Shown: piece after piece, positions 52,088 through 63,459 of the stretch
How positions within the stretch are numbered: position 1 is the stretch's first letter
Layout of the letters: every line of letters begins with the position of its first letter
Source of the DNA: Closterium sp. NIES-65
Lineage: Eukaryota; Streptophyta; Zygnematophyceae; Desmidiales; Closteriaceae
Assembly: GCA_948144175.1 (NCBI GenBank)
Contig: CANXME010002014.1
Coordinates: forward strand, 186,001 to 250,000
Length of the DNA: 64,000 bases
Direction: 5' to 3'
Position numbers and translations under genes: made by a program
Notes under the pieces: generated by a model
The model's input: only the letters and a program-made list of their open reading frames with translations
Databases searched by the model: none
What the model was told of the DNA's origin: nothing

Positions 52088-53041
52088 CTAGGGAAGCAGG
52101 GGGTTTACCGAAGCAGCACCTGGCATGAGGAAGAGTGGTGGAGGGGGGAGCGGGGCAGTGTGGTAGGGGAAGAGACGGTAAAAGGGGACCGACTTGTCAA
52201 ACGTGACGTCCTGAGAGGGGAAGACATGGCGCGAGTTGGGGTGGTAAAACTGCCATTCAGGGACAAAGCCCAGGAAGACACAAGGAACGGCACGGGAGGA
52301 GAGCTTGTCCGCGGACGTATCGCGGACAAAGGCACGAGATCCCCAGGCACGGAACACAGACGCATCTCCAACCGCTCCCGTCCAACGTAGTGTTGGCGAG
52401 GTCTCCGGAACGGAGACACAGGGCCAGAGGTTGAGCTGATGCGCGGCGTACCGGACCGCAAACGGCCACAGAAAATGGGGGGCAGCCACATGGATCAAGG
52501 AGGTACGAGCCACCTCCATGACCAAGCCAATGCGGCGCTCAGCAACCCCATTTTGCTGAGGAGAGGCAGGAAGGGTGAACGTCTGCTCAATGCCCTCCTG
52601 ACAGAAGGCCTCCAAGAGGCCGGAGGAAAACTCACCACCTCTGTCAGAGTGCAGTCGCAGGACGGGAAGGTCCGTGCAAAAGCGCCTCTCCAGCTGGAGA
52701 CGAGTAGAGCGGATCCAAGGGATCAAGACAGCAGGGACCTCTCCCTTGGTGGGCAAGGGGAAGACCGTGGTGTAACGCGTGTAGTCGTCAACTACCTGCA
52801 GGAAGTAGAGCTCTTCGCCCTGTCCACGAACGCGGGCTGGGCCCCACACGTCCATGTGAAGGGTCTGTAGAGCAGCCTCCGTCGGGAGAAACCCAGACGA
52901 GTGAGGAGTGGCACGCTGCCGCCCCTCGACATAGGGAAGGCGGGGCAGGGGACGGTGGCAGGGGAGGGAGTGACCTAGGGAGACCAGAGACAAGGAAACG
53001 AGAGTGCATGCCACGAAGACGCTGCATCGAAGGGTGCCCAA
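52088..53041 (-). pseudogene. E4 integrase
   Basis: HMDVWGPARVRGQG, HSDRGGEFSSG and NGVAERRIG give the DDE triad; the C-terminal WGSRAFVRD and SQDVTFD blocks follow. The HHCC finger region upstream (53042-53150) is in other frames. Confidence 0.9.
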
Positions 53042-53149
53042 GGCGGTGGTGTCAGAGGACCGTCCGGTGCGACAGGGTGGGACACGAGCAGGGGGTGGAC
53101 AACTGACCGGACGCAGACGCAGACGCCGCTACCTGAGGGGACTCAGTGT

Positions 53150-54154
53150 TCAGTGTGTACAAGTCCGACCCCGGCTGCCGAGTGAGGGTAGCCAGGTGAC
53201 GACCGTCTGGGCACACGTGCAGTGTGTCACACGCTCGTAGGCAGGGGTGAACTGGTGAACACCCGCGTCCTGGAGCGCGGAACGCGCCACTAAGTTCATA
53301 GAGAACGAGGGGAGGTAAAGACCCGACAGTGTGCCAGACGGGACAGCAGGACAAGGGAGGGCAGTGGTGGAGGTCGCAAGGACCGGACCCCTGGAGGGGT
53401 CAGCCAGGGAGACAACAACCGGCCTAGGGAGCTGCTCGACGGCACTGCGGTCGTGAAAGAAACAACGGGAAGCACCTGAGTCCAGTGTGAAGGTGTGCAG
53501 TGCCTCAGTAGACGCAGTACCTGAAGGCGCAGACTCACAAGCACCTGAAGCAGCAGACACACCTGCACCTAGAGCAGCAGCCTCACCAGGACTAGGGGCA
53601 GCAGCCGTACTAGCACCTAGAGTGGCAGCCTCACCGGCACCTGGAGCAGCAGACTGGATACCGGGGTCAGGCGGCACACACAGGTGACAGGCTCCCTTGG
53701 CACTAGTAGACAATGCATACATTGCAGTGAGAATAGCATCATAGTCAAGAGCAAAGATATATACCCTCTGCCTAAGCAGCTCCACCCAATTGGGAAGCTC
53801 AGCGTCGTCGCAAAACTCTGTACGCCAAGCGTCGCTCAGACGGGCGAAGCAGCGGGACTCTGTGTGACCATGCGTCCCGCAAGGCTGACCAGTCCGGACG
53901 CCCGTGCTAATAACGTACGGGCAGCGAGCACTAGTCAACGACCCTCTACTCTGAGCGTACCACTCACGAAGCTGCTGGGGCGAATGAGTCTCGCGCGGAC
54001 GATGCTGCTGCTGCACAGGGCCAATACAAGAAGCTCCCAAACTACCCACTCCAAGACGACTCCCACTACTGCCACCCCGACAACCCCAACTGGCGTACCA
54101 CTCACGAAGCTGTTGGGGCGTGAGGGACACACGCGGACGGCCCTGGAGCTGCAT
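53150..54154 (-). pseudogene. E4 zinc-finger and protease region
   Basis: Two LREWY motifs in tandem (TPQQLREWYASWG and SPQQLREWYAQSR), then CPYVISTGVRTGQPC...CF, the same finger spacing class as E1, and protease LDSGASRCFF. Ends at TGA 53150. Confidence 0.85.
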
Positions 54155-54249
54155 CTTGCCACGCCAAATGCAGTAGTAGAAGCAGGAGCAGCAGGAGCAG
54201 CAGTAGCAGTAGGAGTAGGGGCAGGGCAGTGCTCACCAGTGGTGGGAAG

Positions 54250-55490
54250 GACAGGCGCTCGACGGAGGCGACTGCGGGGCCGCTACAGCGGCAGGGCGAG
54301 GCCGCGACGGCGGCAGGAAGCTCCGCGGTAGTTGGTGCAGGGCTGGGACAGGGCCGCGATGGTCGCTGCTGCAGGGGGGGCTGCTCCAGGGGCCAGGGGC
54401 AGCTCCTGCAGTGGCGGCTGCTCTAGTGGCCAGGGGCGGCTGCTGCAGGGGCGGCTGCTCCAGGGGGCAGGGGCGGCTGCTGCAGTGGTGGCTGCTCTAG
54501 GGGCGGCTGCTCCAGAGGCGGCTGCTCCAGGGGCGGCTGCTCTAGGCGCAGGGTAGGGCAGGGCGACGCGGCGGGCAGGGGCGACTCCGCGGGCAGGGGC
54601 GACGCGGCGGGCAGGGGCTACGTCGCGGGCAGGGCGACGTGGCGGGCAGGGCGACGCGGCGGGCAGGAGCGACGCCGCGGGCAAGACGACGCGGCGGGCA
54701 GCTGGGCGCGGCCGCGGAATTAGGAGGGCGCGGCCGCGTCACTGCAGGGCAGGGCCGCGTCAATGCAGGGCGGGGCTGCGTCACTGCAATGCAGGGCCGC
54801 GTGCGCGTCGGCGGTAGGGCGGGGCCGCGATTGCGGCCTGACGGGACCGCGACAGCGACCTGACAAGGTTGCGCGCTAGCCCAACGGGCCTGCAGAGGCT
54901 GCGTGCGGGCGGCGAGGGTCTGCAGGGGCGGCGCGCGGTCGAGCAGAGGCTGTGCGCGGTCGCGCGGTCAGGCAGGGGCAGCGCGCCGATCTAACGGGCC
55001 TGCTGGGGCTGCTCACGGGCTTGACGGGCGTGCAGAGGCGGCTTGGGGGCCTGACGGGTCTGCAGAGGCGGATCGGGGGTCTAACGGGTCTGCAGAGGCA
55101 GCTCGGGGGCCTGACGGACCTGCAGGGGCGGCTCGAGGGCCCTACTAGCATGCAGGGGCGGTGCACTGGCCTAGGGCAGCAGTAGGCAGCGCGAGGGCTG
55201 CAGGACGGCGCGCGGGTAGAACGAAAGGGCAGGGCGCGCGAGGGCGCACTAGCAGGAAAAGGCGCACGAGGGCGCACGAGCAGAAAAAGGCGCACGAGGG
55301 CGCACGTAAGGTAGGGCGCACGAGGGCGCACGAGCAGAGAAAGGCGCACGAGGGCGCACGTAAGGTAGGGCGCACGAGGGCGCACGAGCAGAGAAAGGCG
55401 CACGAGGGCGCACGTAAGGTAGGGCGCACGAGGGCGTTTCTAGCGGAATAGTGGGCCCGTAGGAGTAAGCGGTCCTAGGTGGCAACCTAG
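54250..55490 (-). repeat. E4 GC-rich leader repeats
   Basis: Minus-strand leader between primer site and coding region: repeated CAGGGGCGGCTGCT, GACGCGGCGGGCAGGG and, at 55250-55435, a roughly 54-bp unit of GGCGCACGAGGGCGCACG. The long open frames here are composition artefacts. Confidence 0.85.
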
Positions 55491-55503
55491 GCTCGTGATA
55501 CCA

Positions 55504-55626
55504 TGTCAGAATGAACAAGTGTGTTTGCAAGAGTTGGGTACAAGTAGGAAACCCTAAACTTACTGTACCCCATAGTAACTACCCCACTACAGCCTAAACA
55601 AACTGTAGCAGATATAACATTTGACA
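55504..55626 (-). repeat. E4 5' LTR
   Basis: 123 bp; the minus strand reads TGTCAAATG to TTCTGACA, followed by the primer site. It differs from the 3' LTR at a few positions (for example ACTGTACCCC versus ATTGTACCCC on the + strand). Confidence 0.9.
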
Positions 55627-55639
55627 CAAGCGTGATGTG

Positions 55640-56337
55640 CGTGCAGCTTCCTCGTGCTTTGAGCACGATGATTCCTTGCGCGTTTGCGCGCAGGTGGGTA
55701 TTGTTGGCCACGGTGACGTAGGTGACCGTTGGGTTCGAGACGGCGTTGGAGACGAAACGCTTGGATCCGACCATGTGCTGCTCGTAACAGCTGTCCAAGT
55801 ACCACATGTTGTAGCGCTTGTCGTCACGTGTGAGCAGTGCCAATCACGACGTAACGATATGCGGTGTGTCGAGCTTCAGAAATTGCTTGCGCGAGATCCA
55901 ATCGATCGGTGCCGCCCGCGAATCAGGTACGTGCGGGGGGCTTTCAAGCAGCGGAACTGGGAGATTCCAGTCCCGGTTGTCGTCGTCGCAGAAATCGTGT
56001 CGAGTGCTGAACGGGTTGTTGTTCGTGAACAACGCGACTGGATGGCGTGCTGGCTTGTCGCCCCGCACAAATGGATCAACGTGCGGGGCGGTGTCGCCAT
56101 TCCGCAGTGTTTGGAGTCCTTGCTCCAGGCTGGTGAGTCGCTGAAGCAGTTGTGCGGGGTCGGCAATTCCAATCGTCGTCTTTTCCTCGTTTGTCGCAGC
56201 CGGGTTGGGCTGCGCTTCAGCGGTCAGATTCGTCTGACCTCCAGATCCTCCGGCCATTCTTACACGCGAGCGTGTGCCGGGCGCCACCTTTTGATCGCCG
56301 AAGATTTCGGAGGTGGCAGTGCAAAGGATTCCCAAGT
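55640..56337 (-). pseudogene. Older copia gag and protease start, right of E4
   Basis: Begins near MAGGSGGQTNLT (about 56258) after the primer site. A short Gag-like segment (LLQRLTSLEQGLQTL) ends at a TGA (55844-55846), then WYLDSCYEQHM with VANNTHLRANAQG in the copia protease layout. The catalytic triplet reads DSC instead of DSG/DTG. The frame is cut at ARGSCTHITL, where E4 starts. Confidence 0.7.
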
Positions 56338-56350
56338 CGCTCTCATACCA

Positions 56351-56652
56351 TGCTGCGATCAGATGTTGATCAACCGTAGGATCACCTAAGGAAGGTTCGC
56401 ACACTGCTGAATAGTAGTGGTGGGCCCTTGACCTCAAATTAGAGTGAATGTAAAATGATTGAGATTATTAAAAACATGCAAACACAAACATATAAATATG
56501 AGTACAAGGTGGAATACGAAACGACCTAGCCAGCCGGGTACATTCCCTTATTGCAGCAAAACTCAACCGTGCGACTCCAGACGGTTACGAACTGCTCGGG
56601 CACAATCCTCGCCACTAGTGCTACCTGATGCTCTCTGCCCTGACGGTCCAGG
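56351..56652 (-). repeat. Older copia, 5' LTR (truncated)
   Basis: Matches 42742 to about 43070 and then stops abruptly at 56652, where gypsy-related sequence begins. Confidence 0.82.
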
Positions 56653-57057
56653 CTTAGCGCTATAGGCTTAGCACCGAGGTTGGGGAATGTCGAGGCGAAG
56701 GTCCGGAGGGCGGGTTACCAACCGAACCGTGAGGTCGGGTCGCATCGTGAACAGTGGCAAGAATAGTGGTCGAGGCAAGTGTCGCGAGTGGTAACGGTGC
56801 ACTATTGGGTACTGCTGGCGGGATTAGTCTTGCATGCGGTAAGCAAGGGCGCGAATTAAGGAAAATGAATTTCCCTTACACTACCCCCCTCCCCAAGGGG
56901 GCTCCTCTTACGAGAGTGCGTGTACATCCCTGTAACTGCTGCTGCGGAGATACTCAGTGAGGACGGGGTGATTTTCAATTCTATCCAGAGGCACCCAGTT
57001 GTCCTCGGTGGGCGTGCGGTCTTTCCAGCGAATCAGGAACTCGATCCTACGAGCTCC
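56653..57057 (-). mobile_element. Ty3/gypsy (chromovirus) 3' remnant with chromodomain
   Basis: On the minus strand 57057-56955 encodes RIEFLIRWKDRTPTEDNWVP, a chromodomain as found at the C-terminus of chromovirus integrases. Downstream come a stop, a purine tract GGGGAGGGGGG (about 56888) and TGTAAGGGAAATTC, a likely 3' LTR start reading left to about 56653. E5 inserted into the chromodomain coding region at 57058. Confidence 0.7.
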
Positions 57058-57192
57058 TGTCAGATTATTATATAGCTGATGCATGTTTGTAGGCTGTAAT
57101 GGGGTAGCCCATAGGGGGTACAACACAATTAGGGTTGGTACTTGTACTGTTTTCATTCATAGTGCATCCATTCCTCGCTACTAATTCTGAGA
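57058..57192 (+). repeat. E5 5' LTR
   Basis: 135 bp, TGTCAGATTATT...AATTCTGAGA, close to the E3 LTR. Confidence 0.88.
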
Positions 57193-58217
57193 TGGTATCG
57201 AGCAGGTTCCCTAGTGGGAACTGTTCCTAGGTTCCACCAACTATTTTTTCCTGCCCAGAGCGCGCTCAGCCCTAGCCCTAGTCGCACTTTATTTTTTCTT
57301 TCCTCTAGCGGCCCGATCGCGTCGCGCCGCCCTTACGATTTCGTCGCGCCGCCTAAGCGGCTTCGTCGCGCCGCCCCAGACGCCCGCGTCGCGCCGCGCG
57401 TGCTGCTCTGCTGTCGCGCGCCGCCTCTCTGGCCTCGGCGCCCACCTCCGCGACTCCGGCGCCGCCTTTGACGACCCCGCAGTCGCCTTTGACGACCCCG
57501 CCGTCGCCTCTGACGGCCCCGTCGTCGCCTCTAGCGGCCCCCCGTCGTCGCCTCTGCCGGCCCCGCCGCTGCATCTGACGGCCCTGGCGTCCCCTCTGCC
57601 GGCCCCGACGTCCCCCCTCCCGGCCCCGGCGCCGCCTCTGCAGGCCCCGACGCCGCCTCTGCCGGCCCCGACCCTGTCGCTCCCGGCCCCGACGTCGCCT
57701 CCCCTGGCCCACGCTCTGCCTCTGCTGCACCTGGCGCCGCCGCTCTCCCGGCACGGCCGCCCTCGGCCCCGACGCCGCCTCCCCTAGCCTCTACTGGCCC
57801 CGGCGCCACCTCTCCAGGCAGCGACGCCGCCGCCTAGCAGCCCAGCAGCGGCGCCACCCACCTACGGCACCGCCTGCCACCTGATCCGCCGGGCCGCCGC
57901 TCCGCCAGCAGCCGAGCCGCCGCGCCGCCTAACAGCCGCGCCGCCCAGCAGCCGAGCCGTTCGCGCAGCCGAGCAGCCGAGCCGCCGAGCCGCCCAGCAG
58001 CCGAGTCGCCGCGCCGCCGAGCCGCCCAGCAGACGAGCCGCCGAGCCGCCCGAGCAGCCTAGCCGCCCAGCAGCCGAGCCGCCCAGCAGCCGAGCCGCCC
58101 GAGCCGCCCGAGCCGCCTGAGCCCCTCGGTACCAGCACTACCCGACCTGCCCTGTCTGGTGAGCGCAGCACTGTCCTCTTCGCACTGCCCTCACCCTACT
58201 GCTAGTCTACTGCTGTC

Positions 58218-58730
58218 ATGGCTACTCCTAGTATCCTCACTTTTGACGCTGAGGGTAGGGCCATCGACTCTGACGTTTGGGTGGACGACCTGCTGCTCTT
58301 CCTACAGTGCGACAGAGCTGACGGCCTCTCTCTCTTTGACCTCACTTCTGGTGCCTCTCCCGCCCCTGCGGCTGATGCGGATGCCACTGTTCGATCACAG
58401 TGGGCCACACGCGATGCTGCTGCACGTCTTGCTGTGCGTTGCCACCTGCCTCCCTCTGAGCGTGCGCACTTTGGCCAGTACAAGAGTGCTCAGACCTTGT
58501 ACGACGCTGTAGTTGCACGCTACTCCTCCCCTGCCACTGCTGCACTAAGCCGCCTCATGCTACCGTACCTCTTTTTCGACCTTGCTGCCTTTGCCACAGT
58601 CGCTGACCTCATTACCCACCTCCGCACTAGTGACGCTCGCTACCGCGCCGCGCTTCATGCTGAGTTCTGCGCCAAGAACCCCCCCCCCCATGTACATCAC
58701 CCTCTACTACATAGTCACCCGCCTCCCTGA
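58218..58730 (+). pseudogene. E5 gag N-terminal part
   Basis: MATPSILTFD start at 58218, helical Gag, then 11 C at 58679-58689 instead of 10 (as in E1), so the frame leaves Gag and ends at 58730. The correct continuation is the pol-containing frame. Confidence 0.87.
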
Positions 58731-61700
58731 CTCCCTTCGCGTAGTCAGGGACCACTTTCTCTCAGTCTGCCCCACCACTCTCACTGTTGACCTCCTCGAG
58801 AAGTCCCTCCTCGCGGCCGAGAAGAGCATTCTCGCTGTAGGGGCCTCTCGTGGTGACCCGCGCACCCCCATCTTTGAGGGGTGTTCCCCCTCCCCCCTCC
58901 TGCCCTCTGTCGCCTCTGCTGCTACGGCCGACCTCGTTGGTTTTGAGTCGGCCGGTGCGGCGTCTGCCCCTACTGGGAGACGTCGCCCTGGCAAAGGCAA
59001 GGGGGGCAGGGGCGGTGGTGGAGCTGGCGGGGGCGGTGGAGGCGGCGGCGGAGGCAGCGGAGGAGGTGGGGGTGGTGGTGGGGGTGGTGGCGGGAGCGGA
59101 GGTGTCAGCGGCGGCAGTGGAGGCGGAGGCGGCAGCGGCGGTGGTGGTGGGAGTAGAGGCGGAGGCGGCGGTGGCGGCGGCGACAGTGGGAGTGGAGGTG
59201 GTAGCGGAGGTGGTGGGGGCGGCGGCGGCGGCGGCGGCGGCGGAGGCGGCGGAGGAGGTCGTGGCTCGTCGCAGAGGAGTGGCTCTGGTGGTGGCCAGCG
59301 CCAGCAGCAGCGGCGTGGTCAAGAGACCCTCTCCCCGCAACAGCTCCGTGAGTGGTACGCTGCGCGTCAGAGGGGTGCGGGTACTGGTCCGTGCACCTAC
59401 GTCCTGCGCACTGGCGACCGTGCGGGTGAGCCGTGTGGTGGTACATACCCCACCCAGCGCTGCTTTGGCCGCCTGACTGACGCTTGGCGCCGCCAGTTTC
59501 CTGACGCCACTGAGATCCCTCGCTGGGACCAGCTGTCTAGGGCAGGAGTAGCTATCTTTGATCTTGACTTTGATGCTATTCTTCGTGCCATGTATGCTGT
59601 GACTATTAGTGAGGAGGGTGACCGTTACCGGTGTTTCCTGCCCGGCCCAGGCATTGGTACTGCTGCTCTAGGTGCTGTTGAGGCTGCTGCTCCTGGTGCT
59701 GGTGAGGATGTTGCTCTAGGTGCCAGTGAGTCTGCGTCCGCAGGTGCTGGTGAGTCTGCTCTCTCAGGTACTGCGTCGGCTACGGCCTCCCTCACCTTCA
59801 CCCTTGACTGGGGGGCGTCTCGCTCCTTCTTTCGAGACCGCACCACACTCACGCCGCTTAGTCAGCCGGTTGCAGTCTCCCTGGCAGACCCCTCTAGGGG
59901 TCCTGTTCTGGCTCGCTACTCCACTGTCCTTCCGTGCCCTGCGGTCCCGTCTGGCTCCCTGTCGGGTCTGTACCTCCCCTCGTTCTCTACGAACTTGGTG
60001 GCGGGTGCTGACCTACAGGATGCAGGGGTTGACCAGTTCACCCCTGCACGCCGACGGGACACCCACTGCACGGACGCGGACACGGGCCGACACTTGACCA
60101 CGTTCACGCGTCGGCCGGGGTCGAGCCTGTACACACTCACTGTTCCGTCTCCTCCTCCTGCGTCTGGTCAGGTACCTGCGTCGGGTCAGGTGTTTGCTGC
60201 AGCGTCCAGGTCTGGTCCTGAGTCTGCCCCCTACTCGTGTCGCCTCCTGTCCCAGGAGACCCTCCTGTGGCACCACCGCATGGGTAACCCCTCCCTGCTT
60301 CGTCTCCGGAGCATGGCCTCTCGTCTTCTTGTCTCTGGTCTTCCCCGGTCCCTCCCTCCCCTTCCTCCTGGTCCTAGCCCTACCTGTGTCCCCTGTGTCG
60401 AGGGACGCCTCCGGGCTACCCCTCACTCCTCCCCGTTTCCTCCGACGGAGGCCCCGCTGCAGACGCTTCACATGGACGTGTGGGGCCCAGCCCGCGTCCG
60501 TGGACAGGGTCACGAGCGCTACTTCCTGCTGGTGGTTGACGACTTCTCGCGTTACACCACAGTCTTGCCCTTGCGCAGCAAGGGTGATGTCACTGAGGTG
60601 TTGATCGACTGGATCCGCGCAGCTCGTCTTCGGCTCAGGAAGAGCTTCGGCTCAGACTTTCCTGTTCTGCGTCTGCACTCGGACAGAGGCGGAGAGTTCT
60701 CCTCTGGCCTTCTGCGAGCCTACTGTCGTGCACGAGGCATCCGCCAGACCTTTACGCTTCCAGACTCTTCACAGCATAATGGGATTGCTGAGCGCCGCAT
60801 TGGCATGGTCACGGACGTCGCCCGTACGTCCATGATGCATGCGGCTGCCCCCCATTTTCTGTGGCCGATTGCGATTCGGTACGCGGCACATCAGATCAAC
60901 CTTCAGCCCAGGGTCTCCAGGCCGGAGACCTCCCCAGCTCAGCTGTGGACGGGGAAGGTTGGCGATGCGTCGGCGTTCCGTGTTTGGGGATCTCGGGCGT
61001 TTGTTCGCGACTTGTCCGCGGACAAGCTGTCCTCTCGTGCTGCTCCCTGCGTCTTCCTGGGTTTCCCTCCAGACGCACCTGGGTGGCAGTTCTACCACCC
61101 CACCTCTCGACGTGTTCTGTCCTCCCAGGACGTCACGTTTGACGAGTCGGTCCCCTTCTACCGGCTCTTCCCCTACCGCACTCCGTCCCTTCCCCCGCCC
61201 CCGCTCTTCCTTGTCCCAGGTCCCCTCCTTGTCCCAGGTCCCCCTCCGGTAGACCACCTCCCCCCTCAGGGTCCTGCCCCTTCAGGTGTGTCCCAGATAG
61301 ACGCTGCTGAGCCTGTCGAGGTCACTGGTGACTCTGGTGCTGCTGAGGGTGCTGTGCGTGGGGACGCCGGGCCTGGGGATACTGAGCCTGGGGGTGCGGA
61401 GCCTGGGGGTGCGGAGCCTGGGGGTGCTGAGCCTGGGGGTGCTACTCGTGGGGGTGCTGAGCCTGGGGGTGCTGAGCCTGCTGCTACTGTTCCTGGTGGT
61501 TCTCCAAACATTTCTTCTCGCCGCGAGCCGCTCTCTCCGCTGGAACTGCGTGAGTGGTTTGCCCGGCGCTGGAGGCGAGCTGCTGGAGCTGGGGGTGCTG
61601 CGGGTTCTGGAGGTTCTGTTGCTGCTGAGGGAGCTGGTGCCACGGGTCCTGGAGGTGCTCGTACTGCGAGTACTGGAGCTGCCGGGCCCGGGGGTGCCTC

Positions 61701-63459
61701 TGGAGCTGGAGCTGCTGCGGGTGCTGGCGCGGAGTCTACGACTGCTGGTCCTGGAGGCAGTCCTGCTGGGGGTGCCTCTGGAGCTGGAGCTGCTGCGGGT
61801 GCTGGCGCTGGGTCTACGGCTGTCGGTCCTACTGAGGGTGCTTCTGGCGCTGCTGGAGGTGCTGGAGCTGGAGCTGCTCCTGGTGCTGGTGCTGCCTCGG
61901 GGGGTGCTGGTGCTGTACCAGCTGTGTCTCGAGGTGCTGCGCGGCCTCGGCCGTACTTCGTTCCGCTCCTTCAGCAGGTTCTTGGTCTCCCGCCCTCCAC
62001 TGGTCCTTCTCCTCCCTTAGAGTGTCCACAGCTTGTCCTCTCGCAGTTACAGTTACAGCCCGCTTCTCCACTGCCTTCTCCGTCTCCCTACACTGGTCCT
62101 ACTGGAGGTCTTGCTGAGCGTCGTGAGCCTGCGTCCCGCCCTGCGTCGCCAGTCCGTGCTGCTCGCCCTAGTGGTCGCGGTTCGCGTCACCGTCCTCCTC
62201 CTGTCCCTGGCACGCATAGGGTGTCTCTGCGTCCGTCCACTGCTCCTCTGCGTGCCCCTTTGCCTTCTCCTCCTCAGTCTTCTCTTCCTACACTTGCCGA
62301 CCCAGAGTCAAACTCTCGTCGTGCTGCCAGTCCTACTGTCACGCGTCTCCTTGGTACTGTTGTCACTGACCCTTCCTTTGAGTCCGCTGCTGCGTCTGCC
62401 TTAGTTGCTGAGCTGGTCGACTTTGCTGCTGCGTGTCGTCTAGACTACGCTGCCAGTCTTGTTGCTGAGTCTGAGTCTGCTGGGTCTGCGTCTGCCTGTC
62501 CTCCGTCCGTTGGGGGTGACTGTGCTCTTGGCACGGACGTCCTTGAGGACAGGCACGAGGAGTTCCAGTGCTTTGCCGCCGCTTTGCCCCATCTCGTGTC
62601 CATGCTTGTTGCCCCTGAGGGAGACCCGGATGCTCTTGACATCCCGACCCCACGCTCTTACGCAGAGGCGATGGCCGGTCCCTACTCCTCTCAGTGGCAG
62701 TCAGCCATGGACGCAGAGATGGCTTCCTGGAAGTCCACAGGCACCTACGTCGACGAGGTTCCCCCACCTTGGGCGAACATCGTCAGTGGCATGTGGATTT
62801 TCAGGGTGAAGCGGCCGCCGGGTTCTCCGCCTGTCTTCAAGGCGCGGTACGTGGCTCGTGGCTTTAGTCAGCGGCAGGGAGTTGAATTCTTTCAGACCTT
62901 CTCCCGGACCCCGAAGATGACCACTCTTCGGGTTCTGCTGCACGTCGCTGCTCGGCGTGACTACGAGCTACACTCCCTTGACTTCAGCACTGCTTTCCTG
63001 CAGGGTCGCCTGCACGAGGAGATCTGGCTGCGCCGCCCTCCTGGCTTCACTGGGTCGTTCCCTCCTGGTACCCAGTGGAGCCTCCGCCAGCGAGTCTACG
63101 GTCTCCGCAAGGCGCCACGTGAGTGGCACGACACACTGAGGACTACACTTGCGGCTCTTGGGTTCGCTCCTTCTACTGCTGACCCGTCGCTGTTTCTGCG
63201 CACCGACACCTCGCTGCCGCCGTTCTACATCCTCGTGTACGTCGACGACTTGGTCTTTGCCACTGCGGACACTGCCGCACTCGCCCACGTGAAGTCCGAG
63301 CTGCAGAAGAGACACACGTGCACAGACCTGGGTGAACTGACAAGCTATCTTGGCTTGCGGATCACTCGGGACAGAGCACGCTGCAACATTACCCTGACTC
63401 AGTCACACATGGTGCAGCAGGTCCTTCAGCGCTTCGGCTTCACGTACTCCTCGCCTTAG
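58690..63459 (+). pseudogene. E5 gag C-terminus and pol
   Basis: From ATG 58690 (YITLYYIVTRLPDS) a single frame covers the Gly-rich tract, SPQQLREWY, a finger CTYV...CGGTYPTQRC (His replaced by Tyr), protease LDWGASRSFF, integrase (HHRMGNPS instead of GHPS; HMDVWGP, HSDRGGEFSS, NGIAERR), the linker with LREWFARRW intact, and RT with YVDD (about 63236). It ends at TAG 63457-63459, the codon also mutated in E2. It is the longest uninterrupted pol frame here, yet protease and integrase-finger changes argue against function. Confidence 0.9.

Larger units (their letters stand above)
47349..55626 (-). mobile_element. E4: diverged copia element nested in the older copia
   Basis: Minus strand. 5' LTR 55504-55626 (123 bp, TGTCAAATG...TTCTGACA), primer site TGGTATCACGAGC (55491-55503), leader with GC-rich repeats, protease and finger region, integrase, linker, RT, RNase H, 3' untranslated region with an inserted solo LTR, purine tract, and a truncated 3' LTR (47349-47445). 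The 3' LTR lacks its last 25 or so bases. The N-terminal gag common to E1, E2, E3 and E5 is not found. RT carries a YVAD catalytic-site change and an inserted RT fragment. Confidence 0.9.
42742..56652 (-). mobile_element. Older copia element of a second lineage, split by E4
   Basis: A minus-strand copia element with LTR 42742-43180 (3' LTR) and a partial 5' LTR 56351-56652. The primer site TGGTATGAGAGC is at 56339-56350 and the purine tract AAGGGGGG abuts TGTTACGAA at 43180. Its proteins differ clearly from E1-E5: integrase 45006-46097, RT about 43986-44501, RNase H 43188-43481. E4 interrupts it between 47308 and 55660. The two LTRs differ at many positions and by a 12-bp indel, so it is much older than E1. 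Several stops separate its domains. Confidence 0.88.
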
